DNA from: Nipponacmea schrenckii
Taxonomy: Eukaryota; Mollusca; Gastropoda; Lottiidae
Length of the DNA: 64,000 nt
NCBI GenBank assembly: GCA_030562195.1
Contig: JAUJPP010000011.1
Coordinates: 2,232,001 to 2,296,000 of the forward strand
Reading direction: 5' to 3'
Shown here: piece after piece, positions 23,851 through 35,283 of the stretch
Layout of the letters: each line of letters opens with the position of its first letter
Numbering within the stretch: position 1 is the stretch's first letter
Notes under the pieces: model-generated
What the model was told of the DNA's origin: nothing
The model's database searches: none
Seen by the model: only the letters and a program-made list of their open reading frames with translations
Position numbers and translations under genes: made by a program

Positions 23851-25865
23851 CTAGAGCCACACGTGGCACAGAGTGGGACTTTGCTAACGTTGCAAAATTG
23901 CAACAAACAGGCCGAAACATCTTATTTTCTGGGAGAAACTGGCCAAAGCAACGAGGTATCTGTGTGCAAAGAATTTTCGGGAAAAATGTTATTTCCTACA
24001 GATGTAAAGCGCTGACCGATATAACTGGTAAATTGGAAGTTTACCCGTATGTGCCACGCCCATCTAATTTACTTTTGCGTAAATCTAATCTCATACAAAA
24101 TATATATTCATGGTACAAATTTGAAGCTTGTACATCTAATAGATCACGAGATATACACAAATACGTTTCAAAAAAGCAAAATGTACTTTAATTTTAAAAG
24201 TCCAAAAATTAAATTTTCATTTTAAAAACTTTTGTTGTGCATCGCTGGAAAGAGGACAAAGGGGCCTTCGGAATGTGAAAAAAAAAACCCCTCTAAATTA
24301 ATTAGGTCACGCTCTAGAGCAGTCCAAAGTTGCGAGTTTTTCTGTTTTCGGGCAGCTATAAAACCAGAAGTAGACGTCGGAAGTCTAATGTCAAATTGTC
24401 AACTGATAGCCAAAGTCAGTGACCAACGACCTTGTAAAGGTCAAGGTCACCAAAGGTCAAGGTCACTCGAAATAAGCCCCTAAACAAACAAAAAATGATT
24501 TTTTTGCAAATGTCGCAAAATTGCAACAAACAGGCAGAAACATTTGATTTTTTGGGATAAACTGGCCAAAGTAATTAGGTATATGTATGCAAGGTACTTT
24601 TTTGAAAAACGTTATTTCCTGCAGCCGTAATACGCTGACCGATATAAATGGTTAATTTGAAATTAACCCGGATGTGCCACGCCCATCTCGTTTTTTTGGA
24701 CAGGAATCTTATCATATTCAAAATGTATATTCACGGTACAAATTTGAAGCTTGTACAGCTAATAGATCACGAGATATACAAATATACATTTCAAGGAAGC
24801 GAAAATACGGCAAAATGTACTTTTCTTTGCAAAAATCAAAAAATTCAATTTTCATTTTACAAACTTTTGTTATATATCGTTGGAAAGAGGACAAAAAACA
24901 ATCTAAGAATCTGAAAAAATTAACACTCTAAATTAATTAGGTCACGCTCTAGAGCAGTCCAAAGTTGCGAATTTTACTGTTTTTGGGCAGCTATAAAACC
25001 GGAAGAAGATGTCGGAGGTCAAAGGTCAAAGTATCAACTGATAGCCAAGGTCAATGACCTTTGACCTACTAAAGGTCACGGTCACCAAAGGTCAAGGTCA
25101 CGAGAAATAAGCCCCCAAACTTCGAAAAAATTCAACCGGATGTTGCAAAAATGCAAAAGCGAAATTCAAAAATCGGCTCCCAATGTTTTTTTCGCAATCG
25201 ACTGAGGATTCCAGAAATGTAATTATCGCAGAAATTAGACATAACCCTGAGGCCCCATTTTTACTTTTACAAAAAAGTAACATTTCAAGATGGCGGCCAA
25301 AGTTTCACTTCCGGTTCGGATTTTTCCTTCTTCGTTTTTTTGTCTTCTAATTCAATTAAGATTGACATAAATTTTGTTGCGATACATCAATTACAGCACA
25401 AGTAGGTCAACCGGAAGTTTAAACCCTTTTTACGCTGAAACCGGAAATGAAGCAAAAATTTTGACTCTGCCAATGTTTTCATATTCATGACACTTGAAGG
25501 CACCCAAATTTTCAGATCAATCGGTCTTTAAATAGCAAAGTTGCAAAACTGTGCAAAATACGGCAAAAAAATGTGTGCAACGAAATTTTGAAAATTGAAA
25601 TTTTTGAACTGCTATCTGATCAGAAGTTACTTGCAGATTACAAAAATGAAAACCCGAAGAAAATCGATCAAAAATTGCGACAGCTAGAGCCAATTTGCTA
25701 CTTTTTAGGCAAGTTGCAACGCAGCACTTCCGGTTGTGCAAAAATGTTCCAATTTATATTCATTAGAAACGTCGCCACTACAGAAGGTCTGGAGAAGTTG
25801 AGAAAAAATTGCAACTATTGCAGCCTAGGCACAGTGAGGTGTGTAAATTTCGAAAAAAAAAAAAA
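23851..25865 (+). repeat. Family I unit 13 (complete)
   Basis: The CTAGA head abuts the previous A tract. Modules A and B are complete. Module C switches from the second subtype upstream to the unit-1 subtype downstream near 25570 (GAACTGCTATCTGATCAG), so it is a chimera of the two subtypes. A13 at 25853-25865. Confidence 0.85.
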
Positions 25866-27101
25866 CTAGAGCCACACGTGGCACAGAGTGGGACTTTGCT
25901 AACGTTGCAAAATTGCAATAAACAGGCCGAAACATCTGATTTTCTGGGAGAAACTGGCCAAAGCAACGAGGTATCTGTGTGCAAAGAATTTTTTGGAAAA
26001 ACGTTATTTCCTACAGATGTAAAGCGCTGACCGATATAACTGGTAAATTGGAAGTTTACCCGTATGTGCCACGCCCATCTAATTTACTTTTGCGTAAATC
26101 TAATCTCATACAAAATATATATTCATGGTTCAAATTTGAAGCTTGTACATCTAATAGATCGCGAGATATACACAAATACGTTTCAAAAAAGCAAAATGTA
26201 CTTTAATTTTAAAAGTCCAAAAATTAAATTTTCATTTTAAAAACTTTTGTTGTGCATCGCTGGAAAGAGGACAAAAGGCGCCTTCGGAATGTGAAAAAAA
26301 TAACCCTCTAAATTAATTAGGTCACGCTCTAGAGCAGTCCAACGTTGCAAATTTTGCTGCTTTCGAGCAGCTATAAAACCGGAAATAGACGTCAGAAGTC
26401 TAATGCCAAATTGTCAACTGATAGCTTAAGTCAGTGACCAATGACCTTGTAAAGGTCAAGGTCACCAAAGGTCAAAGTAACTAGAAATAAGCCCCCAAAC
26501 TAAAAAAAAACTGATTTTTTGCAAATGTCGCAAAATTGCAACAAACAGGCAGAAACATTTGATTTTTTGGGATAAACTGGCCAAAGTAATGAGATATATG
26601 TATGCAAGGTACTTTTTTGAAAAACGTTATTTACTGCAGCCGTAATTCGCTGACCGATATAAATGGTACATTTGAAGTTCACCCGGATGTGCCACGCCCA
26701 TCTCGTTTTTTTGGAGGGGAATCTAATCATATTCAAAATGTATATTCACAGTAAAAATTTGAAGCTTGTACAGCTCATAGATCACGAGATATACACACAT
26801 ACATTTCAAGGAAGCGAAAATACGGCAAAATGTACTTTTCTTTGCAAAAATCAAAAAATTCAATTTTCATTTTACAAACTTTTGTTATATATCGTTGGAA
26901 AGAGGACAAAAAGCACTTTAAGAATCTGAAAAAATTAACACTCTAAATTAATTAGGTCACGCTCTAGAGCAGCCCAAAGTTGCGAATTTTGCTGTTTTCG
27001 GGCAGCTATAAAACCGGAAGTAGACGTCGGAGGTCAAAGTTCAAAGTATCAACTGATAGCCAAGGTCAATGACCTTTGACCTACAAAAGGTAATGGTCAC
27101 C
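25866..27101 (+). repeat. Family I unit 14, cut by gap
   Basis: The CTAGA head abuts the A tract. Modules A (~25904) and B (~26530) are complete up to the AGGTCA cluster, where the N run starts. Confidence 0.85.
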
Positions 27102-27601
27102 NNNNNNNNNNNNNNNNNNNNNNNNNNNNNNNNNNNNNNNNNNNNNNNNNNNNNNNNNNNNNNNNNNNNNNNNNNNNNNNNNNNNNNNNNNNNNNNNNNN
27201 NNNNNNNNNNNNNNNNNNNNNNNNNNNNNNNNNNNNNNNNNNNNNNNNNNNNNNNNNNNNNNNNNNNNNNNNNNNNNNNNNNNNNNNNNNNNNNNNNNNN
27301 NNNNNNNNNNNNNNNNNNNNNNNNNNNNNNNNNNNNNNNNNNNNNNNNNNNNNNNNNNNNNNNNNNNNNNNNNNNNNNNNNNNNNNNNNNNNNNNNNNNN
27401 NNNNNNNNNNNNNNNNNNNNNNNNNNNNNNNNNNNNNNNNNNNNNNNNNNNNNNNNNNNNNNNNNNNNNNNNNNNNNNNNNNNNNNNNNNNNNNNNNNNN
27501 NNNNNNNNNNNNNNNNNNNNNNNNNNNNNNNNNNNNNNNNNNNNNNNNNNNNNNNNNNNNNNNNNNNNNNNNNNNNNNNNNNNNNNNNNNNNNNNNNNNN
27601 N
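27102..27601. other. Assembly gap (500 N)
   Basis: Exactly 500 N between the family I array and the LINE remnant. The true length is unknown, so the right end of the array is not defined. Confidence 0.99.
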
Positions 27602-27827
27602 CACAGAATTAGATGAATTAGATTGGCAAAAATTTCGAAAAATAAGAAATGAATATATTGGCATTATCCGAAAACGCAAAAAAAGAATTTTATACAAATA
27701 TTGATGAGGAAATTAACAATAATGATAAGTTTGGAAGCAATAACCCAATCACAACTAGATAGCAAGAATGCACAACTCCAATTTCTAGAGCAAAATGCCA
27801 ACTCACTTTGTCACATTTATACTAATA

Positions 27828-27890
27828 GTCAGGAAGTTGAAGACATGTTGTCAAATATTGATATATCTAACATGTCTTCAACTTCCTGAC
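27828..27890. repeat. Perfect 22-bp inverted repeat in LINE remnant
   Basis: Arms 27828-27849 and 27869-27890 are perfect reverse complements around a 19-nt loop. The right arm resembles genuine LINE sequence at 28079-28096 (ACATGTCTTCAACTT). Confidence 0.9.
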
Positions 27891-27968
27891 ATGTTTCCAT
27901 AAGTAGGGTACTTGTTCTCTTCAATCTATCTTTTTCTTTGAAACAAGTACCCTACTTATGGAAACATG
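27890..27968. repeat. Perfect 27-bp inverted repeat abutting the previous one
   Basis: Arms 27890-27916 and 27942-27968 are perfect reverse complements around a 25-nt loop. The right arm lies where this LINE group encodes the YLWKHANVT stretch (compare IWKNANVT at about 50320). The left arm is therefore the inverted copy. Confidence 0.9.
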
Positions 27969-29539
27969 CTAATGTTACAGCAATTTTTAATAAAAAGGCG
28001 ATCCATCAGAATGTAGCAACTACCGCCCAGTCTCTCTTCTAAGCATTATATCTAAAACAATTTAAAAGTGTGTATACAAACATGTCTTCAACTTTCTGAA
28101 AGAAAACTCAATTTTAACTCACTTGCAAAGCGGCTTTCTTCATGGCGAATCAACTACTTATCAACTAATAGATCTCTCTCACTATTTTTGCCAAGCCATG
28201 GACCAAAATTCTTATACAAGGGCAGTGTTCTGTGAAACCAGCAAGGCTTTTGACAGAGTTTGATGGACTCTGTTGTAAGCTTGAGGCTGTTGGGATCAGG
28301 AGAGACCTCCTAGACTGGTTCAAAAACTACCTTTCTGATAGAAAGCAAAGTGTTGTTGTAAGTGGGGTGTCCTCTGAGCCTAAAGCAGTCTCTGCTTGTG
28401 TGCCACAGGGCTCTGTCCTTGGACCTTTATTTTTCATGATCTACATTAACGATATAGTACAACATGTTAATTCACACATTAGACTTTTTGCAGACGATAC
28501 TTCTTTATATCTGAAGATTGATGACCCATCGGTGTCTGCTGAGATACTTAAACTGTACTGATAAACTGTCTCAGATCTCTCAAATACAGACTAACTAGGA
28601 AATCTCTTCTCAAAATCTATACATTTTTTATTCGACCACACTTTGACTATTGTGACATTATTTGGGACGGGTGCACTGCCGAATTGACTAATAAACTAGA
28701 AAACCTTCAACTCGATGCACTCCGTACAATATGTGACGCTGTGAAGGACACCAGCCATAACTTACTGAATGAAGAGACGGGAATTATACCATTGCAAGAG
28801 AGACGAAGACGGCACAAACTCATAATGATCTATACAATATTAAATAATATGACACCTTACTATCTTAACGATTTTCTAAAAAATAGATATACCCCCTATA
28901 GCCTTCGTAACTTCCGTTCAATCAGCGAATATTCGTATCGATCCGATCTTTTCTACGAGTCATTCATTCCATCTTCTATACGTCTCTGGAACCTACCTTA
29001 CTCTCTACAATCTTCACCTTCAATATCCATCTTTAAATCTGCTCTGAAAGCTACAGACACAATAGTTCCCGATTACTACTCTCTTGGACCTCGAAATGGC
29101 CAAATTTTGCATTGTCGTCTTTGTCTTTCTTGTAGTGATTTAAATGGCCATAAGTATCTCAGGCATATCTCTGACAATCCAACTTGCAGTTGCGGTCATC
29201 CATTTGAAGATTCATCCCACTATCTCATACAATGCCCCTTAGATTTAGATGAACGAAACAGCTCTAGCTCATTACTTCAACCAGATATCATCAATATACA
29301 TAATTTACTATACGGAACAGATTGCCCAAATACATCTCAAACTATTTTTCAACATGTACTTAATTTCATTATTTTCAGTAAACGATTTTAATTGTCATTT
29401 TGAACATCCTGTGAGTAGCTTTCACTCTTCTAAAAGACACAGGGGAACAGGCAATAGCCTCAATAAAGTAAGTACAACGGTGGGCCTACAGCTAGAAAAT
29501 TCAATAAGTACATTTATTCTAAACAGCAAAGACCTGATA

Positions 29540-30750
29540 GTAAAATGAGCACTAAGCCCTGCAGGAATTGTGCAAGGCCATGCTTTAGAGGTACCTGTCC
29601 TGCATCGCTGTCAGACGACAACCCATTATGCAAGTTATTGCTTATCCAAAGGATCAGACACACTGAAGAAAATCTACACCGTAGAAGTACCACAACAAGA
29701 CGACTCAGAATATGAAGAGACCTAGGTTAAGATCAAAGCGATTGGACAGAAACATTAACAATAAATGGCCGAAACGTTGTATTCAAACTTGAAATGGGTG
29801 CACGAGCGAACATTTTGCCGTAACGTATTTATGATAGCCTTGAACATCAAAATCAAAAGCTCACAAACACGAGTGTCAAATTAGTGACATACAGTGGAGA
29901 TAAAATTGTGCCTGAAGGCATTCAGACCTTACAATGTTCTATGCGTGACATATTGCCGTTTTTTCATAGTAGTAATTGGTGCGCAATCCATCCTTGGAAA
30001 GAACGGATGTACTAAAATTGGATCAATAATACTAGTGCAAAGTGTCGAAATGGAGTTGGCAAAAGAGGTCTTAAAGTCGTACGAAGATGTTTTCAAAGGT
30101 TAAGGGAAACCTCCCGATAAACACCACATTAACATAGAAGAAACGTTAACGTCGATTATTCACCACCACGAAGAGTACCTGCAGCGCTCAGCGACAAAGT
30201 TAAAACTGAACATATGGAAGCATTATGGGTAATAGTAACGGTCCGGAAACCGAACAAGATCCGACTGTATATAAATCCTAAAGATCTATTGGGTGATCAA
30301 GAGAGAACACTATCATTTACAAACCGTCGAGGAGGTTACTGACAAGTTACCGGAAGCCAACGTTTTCTCCAATTTTGACGCCAATCATGGATTCTGGCAT
30401 TTAATGCTCGACGAGTCCAGTTCAAAATGTTTGAAATTCAACACTCCATTCGGTCGTTATAGGTATATACTCTTGCCGTTTGAAATAAGTTCTGCGCCGG
30501 AAGTATTCTCGAAACGAGTACAGGAAATGTTCGCTGACAGGCGTTGAATGTACCGTAGATGATATACTTGTTTGGGGTGAAACCACGGTCGAACATTATG
30601 TACGAGTTCATCAAAATGTTTGAAGGACGTCGCGAAATGAATCTTAAGTTGAACAAGAGTTTAGTAGCGATATGTCTAGTAAACGATGATTTATACAAGT
30701 ACGCATACAATTTGTATTCAGCTCTGAATAATTGTTTTAAGCACAAGTAA
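29540..30750 (+). pseudogene. Ty3/gypsy gag-pol remnant
   Basis: A decayed LTR retrotransposon piece. 29555-29720 has a degenerate nucleocapsid zinc knuckle (CRNCARPCFRGTC and a shifted NHYASYC-like partner). 29758-29826 resembles the retroviral-type aspartic protease, but the catalytic D-T/S-G is replaced by EMGA. 30293-30547 is clearly gypsy reverse transcriptase: FDANHGFWHLMLDE, FNTPFGRYRY and LPFEISSAPEVF. The catalytic box VDDILVWG lies at 30555-30578 in another frame after the stop at 30545. RNase H and integrase are missing. LTRs are not visible. Confidence 0.8.
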
Positions 30751-31197
30751 AAACTGATGACTAGTTGAATCGGAATCTGGAATTTTTGGACATTCGACCG
30801 CCCATAAATAACTGATTAAGATAGGACACGTCAATTTTCTGCCAGAAATCTACCATAACCCCATCCGGATCCTGGGCTTAAACTGCTTTGGCCTTACACA
30901 GACAACGAGTTTCTGTTATCACTGTGTTCATTGATTCTACATTTAATTCTAATAACAAGTGGTAGGTGATCTGACTCTGTTCTTGTTTCAGCGTCAAACT
31001 TTTTTGACATTGGAGAAAAGTTCTGTAGAGCCAATTAGGTATACAACAACAGATACCACATTGTGGTGAATACTATGGGCAGTCGAGTGTCCCAAAAATC
31101 AAGTTTCCCGATTCAACTAGTCTAAAACATTTTTTACTTGTGCTAAAGACAATTCTTCAGAGCTGAATACAAGTCAACTTCTTAAATTGTATGCGAA
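30699..31197. mobile_element. Small foldback element (~0.5 kb)
   Basis: Two arms of about 105-120 bp (30699-30803 and 31077-31197) are imperfect inverted repeats of each other, sharing CGCATACAATTT, GTATTCAGCTCTGAA, AGCACAAGTAAAAA and ACTAGTTGAATCGG. The centre has no ORF. It lies at the decayed end of the gypsy remnant. Target duplications are not clear. Confidence 0.6.
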
Positions 31198-31326
31198 CAG
31201 CTCTATTATTGAAGTAAACTCTCTTTTTATTAGCGAGTTTAATTTACATTTGGCATACCGTTTTCAATCTTTAATATTCGTCTGGAATCTTGTCGATCAA
31301 AACGCTGTAGTTGATTAAATTTCCCC

Positions 31327-33765
31327 GTGTGACAGTTTGAGATGTCCAGTAGTTTGAAATGTCCAATGGCACATGCGCACTAGTCGCGGACATTTCAAAC
31401 TGTGACCGAGCCAGTTTGAGATGTCCGGGCGTGTTAGGATGGCCATTTTGGAAAGACATGTTATTCTAAACAATAAACATAAAAAAATTCGTGGGCCTAG
31501 GCCTAGTCCGAGTTGTCTTTGGTCCGAGTCGTCATGATTCCGATTTGGTATGGTATAACGGCCGAGGTCACAAAATGAAAACAAACTGTTTGTTTGAAGT
31601 CAAGCGTAGACATCAATAATAATGGCGTCTTTGTGAGTTGTCAAAATTGTGGAAGATTTGAAAGCTGTTTGCTATTAAAAGGGATTTAGATGAAATTTTC
31701 AGAGACTAACATCTACCAACGGTGCCAACTTCTATGAATGATATGAAGAAGCGATTTTGGGTGAAGACAAGACTAGAGATTGTGTCAGTGTCAGTAGTAG
31801 GCTAGGCCCCCAAGGAACTAGGCCTAATCGTGTGATAGACTAGAAGAAAGAAGAAGTTCCTTACAACTCCTTACAAGGCACGGGTCGTGATTCAAAAAAT
31901 GGTGAAACAGTCAGTATATTCTTCCTTTTTTGCTGGATAAATATTTACTCTTTAACCTAAATTTATAATTTGTGTTCAAAAGTCTAGGGAAGAACAGAAA
32001 ATGGAGAGTTGCATGTTTCAGTTTCATTTCCAGTCTAGCCCCAATACTATAGGCATGGCTTATAAAATAACACACACAAACATAGGCCTAGTTCATAACC
32101 ATTTTGCATCTCTACCATTTGTGAAAAGGTTCTTAATTTCAATAAAATCTTCCATTTAGAAGTCTAGGCCATTTTGAAATCTTCAAGACTGTGTATAGGC
32201 CTAGCATATAGCCTATTTCATACTCAGTATAGGCCTTAAAATAAGTTAAACTCAGTTATAGACCTTAACTATCCAAAAATTAATAAGATAAATTAAAATA
32301 CTTTCTATTGTTCCAATCCAATATCCCATGTGTGGTTTGAATAATATATTACAAATTGATTCATTGTTGTATAAATATAGCCTAGCTTAAAATATTTATT
32401 TTTTTTTCTACTTTAGGCAAAATGGGTCAACATGGACTATTGGAGAAAAGTGTTTGTGAAGAAGTACAAACTTTGCCATTGGAATGATACTGAAAAACGA
32501 CTAGAAACTACATAGTGAAAGATATGCCTTAGGTATCAGTGAATGTAACTTGTTGAACAGTCAATGTCAAGGGTACAATTAGCTGCCAAAAAACATCTGA
32601 CATGATATAAACTGGAATCTAGAACAATCTGACCTTCACCAACCCTCCATTCCCATGCTTGAAGCAAATTGTCTAATTACAGCTGGAGATATATCAATCA
32701 TAGCTTTTACAGTGTTGTTCTATTAATAATCTTACGAGGCTAGTTACTATTACTGGGCTCTCAAAAACTAAAAAAATGTTGGGAATTCGATCTTTTAACC
32801 ATTTAGGTGGAATATTTTTTGATATATTCTTTTATCAAATATTTGAGGCCACTTGTTAGGTGGCAAGTTACTTTAACCCATGATTAAATATATTAGAGTT
32901 TATTCAAGTCGGCCTACGTGCACATACATCAATATCACTATTGTCAAAATTGCAGTTCCCAGAAATTCTGAAGTCAAATTAATCCAAACGCCAAATTTCA
33001 ATAATGTCAATTCCTGTTTACAGAAAAGGAGTTAAAAAGTAGGCCTAGCCTAAGTTTGATTGCTCGGAATAGTCATTTTTTCGAAAATCTCAGTTATGAC
33101 TGTAGCCCAAGCAGCTGTTAAAAAAGAAAATTTTTATAGAAAACAATGAAAGATTGTTTGGTTGCGATCTTTATCAATTGTGGATGAAAATGATTAAAAA
33201 TAGAAAAGATAATCGGTCCTCGTTGATCGTCAGTTTCTCTGTATATTATTTAGTCACTACCTTTTCCTCGTACAAGTTCAAGGTCGATCAATCAAAGTTT
33301 TCGTCGTTTAACTTTGTAAGTTATTGTGCAGAGTTGTTTGTCATTTAGAAAGGTTTTGAAAAAATTAAAAATTAAAGCAAGAAGTATTCAATATCACGAT
33401 GAAAAGGAAAGAGGCTTAAAATGATTCGGAAATTGTATGAAAGTTTTTAAATGTAGCATTTAGCAACTACCTTGAGTTAGCTAAGTACAACAAAGTCGTG
33501 AAAATACGATCGTCTTATTTTGCCTAAAGTTGAATAATGAGGGTTTTTTTGGCATTGTGAAACGTTTTTATTAAAGTAAAATGGAGTATGAAATGATGTC
33601 ATGTCACCCTTAAACATTACTTAAACTAAATATTTTGAGAAAATGTAAATTATCTATGAAACTGGCGAAATAAAAAGTTCACCGTCACACGCTATGACGT
33701 TCGATCAACGCATGCGTTATACAAATTGGACATCTCAAACTGGTGGACATCTTAAACTGCTACAC
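31327..33765. mobile_element. Non-autonomous inverted-repeat element with subterminal repeats
   Basis: A 35-bp inverted repeat pairs 31333-31367 with 33725-33759 with only a few mismatches, and GTGT/ACAC may extend it to 31327 and 33765. Each end carries two tandem copies of CAGTTTGAGATGTCC (31333 and 31350; 33728 and 33746 inverted). Two more copies lie inside the left end, one inverted (31388) and one direct (31409). The ~2.3-kb interior is AT-rich with GGCCTA words and has no recognisable transposase; the 64-codon ORF at 33154-33348 matches nothing I know. Confidence 0.6.
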
Positions 33766-34665
33766 CAGGTGTAAGTGACGAGAATTGGGCGAGTTATACA
33801 TTTTATACTCTAGGTTTTGAATATTAACAAACAATAAATTTAAATAACAATATTAATCTTTATATGGAAAATAACATCAGATTTGCACTTCGTTATTCAG
33901 TTATTAAGGTTGGTATGATTTGACTATAAACAATATTCTTTCTAACATTACTTACTTGATATAGCTGGATTGATTTGACAGAAAATAGAATTCACTCGGA
34001 TAGTATCAAATATTTTTTTTCTAATGGCTTTGATGGATTGAATCATGCAATACTTGAAATACTAAAAGAGTGTTTTAGTAATCTAGTAACTAGATGTAAT
34101 TGAATAATTCCCTAGAACAAAATACCAAATTGTCCAGTGACACTAATGGTCACTCTCTAACCTGCCACATCGATCAGCCTAAAGCAATAGGATTAGTTCC
34201 TATTGTACAGCCTATCCTCTTTTACTGATTACGCAACTTGGACCCAATGGCCATTTATCAATGGTACAAGCCAAAAAAAAGCCCTATATCTTCTGAGTTA
34301 TGGTAGGGGATTATGGCTTTTTGATCGGTGTAAAGAGGGGACGGTTGGACACGTCTTTTGTCGGTGTTGACAAAGGAGGGCTGGGTATAATGTGGGCTAG
34401 GAAATGAACATTCGGGGAGCGACCGAGGAAGGAAACAGACGAGCCAGTAGTCGATTATACCTCCAGTATCAGTGAACCTTTATAGTATAGGTTCCAAAGG
34501 AAATACTCCAATAACTGTTGGGTTCTAGGGAATCGGATTAACCTTGATTTGTATATACTTTTATCCAGTGTTAATATATTGCTACAACCTATATTAAAGT
34601 GCATATTGTCGAAGTGTTTAGTCTATATCCCTACGACATAAGATAAAGGCGGGGAGCATCGGGAA
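33766..34665. other. No gene seen; possible LTR-like end
   Basis: AT-rich sequence without convincing ORFs. The part from about 34480 (TTATAGTATAGG) to 34720 could be the end of a 5' LTR of the downstream gypsy element, because a TTGGAGCCGTGAC word at 34709-34721 resembles post-LTR leader sequences. No matching 3' LTR was found. Confidence 0.3.
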
Positions 34666-35283
34666 ATGATCTCTCTTAGCTTACAAGAACCCAGAAACCC
34701 CATTACAATTGGAGCCGTGACGCAGTCATTCCTGCTCAATCTACAGAGGTCGTCACAAGACACAACAATAAGTCCTACCACAACAAAAGAAGACGGAAAC
34801 AGTAATATCCACGGAAGTCATCAAAAAGTCAACAACAACGAATTTGATAGCAGAAGAAGAAAACAGTAATATCCACGGCAGTTACAAGAAGTCAAACAAT
34901 AACATACTTGACAAAAGAAGAGAAAACAGTTACCAACGCCTCCACAGAACCACCTCAAGATATCAACGCACAGAACACAGAAACCAGGGAAGCTACAAGT
35001 CTGACAGTTCGGTGAGTGTATTCACGTTTTTGTTAGATTATATGGTTTGCCCACTATAACAAAACCACATCGTTTATACACAAACTGTTGCTAAGTAAGA
35101 TAACATTCTTTACCACATGTTTAATTCGGTTTGTTGTATAGTATCTATAAATTGCCCCCTAACCCTTTAATTAAGTTCACAAAATATGTTTATCATTTTC
35201 ATTTTTTTTCTCATTTCATTAGTAACTTTCGTTTTAACCCCTTATATTTACAACGTTTCATATTTAAATCTGTATTGGAAATT
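34666..35283 (+). other. Leader region with two-copy ~66-bp tandem repeat
   Basis: It contains a direct repeat of about 66 bp (around 34798-34863 and 34864-34930), each reading NSNIHGS-x2-K-x-NNN in one frame, in ORFs 34666-34869 and 34844-35059. Low-complexity Q/N/S/R-rich translations suggest these are not real proteins. The position before the gag start at 35284 suggests retrotransposon leader sequence. Confidence 0.3.

Larger units (their letters stand above)
1..27101 (+). repeat. Head-to-tail array of ~2-kb poly(A)-ended non-coding units (family I)
   Basis: About fourteen units lie in the same orientation, each closed by an A tract: 706-725, the tract lost in the first gap, 4709-4718, 6351-6371, 8421-8440, 10446-10458, 12463-12493, 13926-13948, 15945-15971, 18026-18051, 21808-21834, 23835-23850, 25853-25865. 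Spacing is mostly 2.0-2.1 kb, with shorter units of about 1.45-1.65 kb. Every full unit has modules A and B (mutually homologous, ~620 bp each) and then C. Shared landmarks are a palindrome GCTCTAGAGC, clusters of AGGTCA, ACCGGAAGT, an AAATGGCGGC box and ACTTCCGGTTTTG near the 3' end. No ORF is conserved in a way that suggests coding. One family II element (18100-19700) interrupts the array. The array runs off the left edge and into the N gap on the right, so its full size is unknown. Confidence 0.9.
27602..29391 (+). pseudogene. APE-type LINE remnant: reverse transcriptase and C-terminal domain
   Basis: This is a broken non-LTR retrotransposon. 27602-27704 corresponds to the linker upstream of reverse transcriptase (WQKFRKIRNEY, matching WQQFRKQRNF in the LINE at 48.7 kb). 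27965-28230 keeps a degenerate finger region, with SKAFDRV followed by an in-frame stop. 28232-28561 (109 codons) holds VPQGSVLGPLFFMIYINDI and the catalytic FADD box in LFADDTSLY. The thumb region is deleted, and 28563-29391 resumes with SLKYRLTRKSL and the C-terminal CSCGHPFEDSSHYLIQC cysteine/histidine cluster typical of this LINE group. The endonuclease is absent. Jockey/CR1-like is likely, but the clade is not settled. It is not functional. Confidence 0.85.

Noticed and set aside
1..27101. CRISPR-like or bacterial repeat array
   Set aside because: Units are ~2 kb with poly(A) ends and no short repeat/spacer pattern; all other content is animal-type retroelements.
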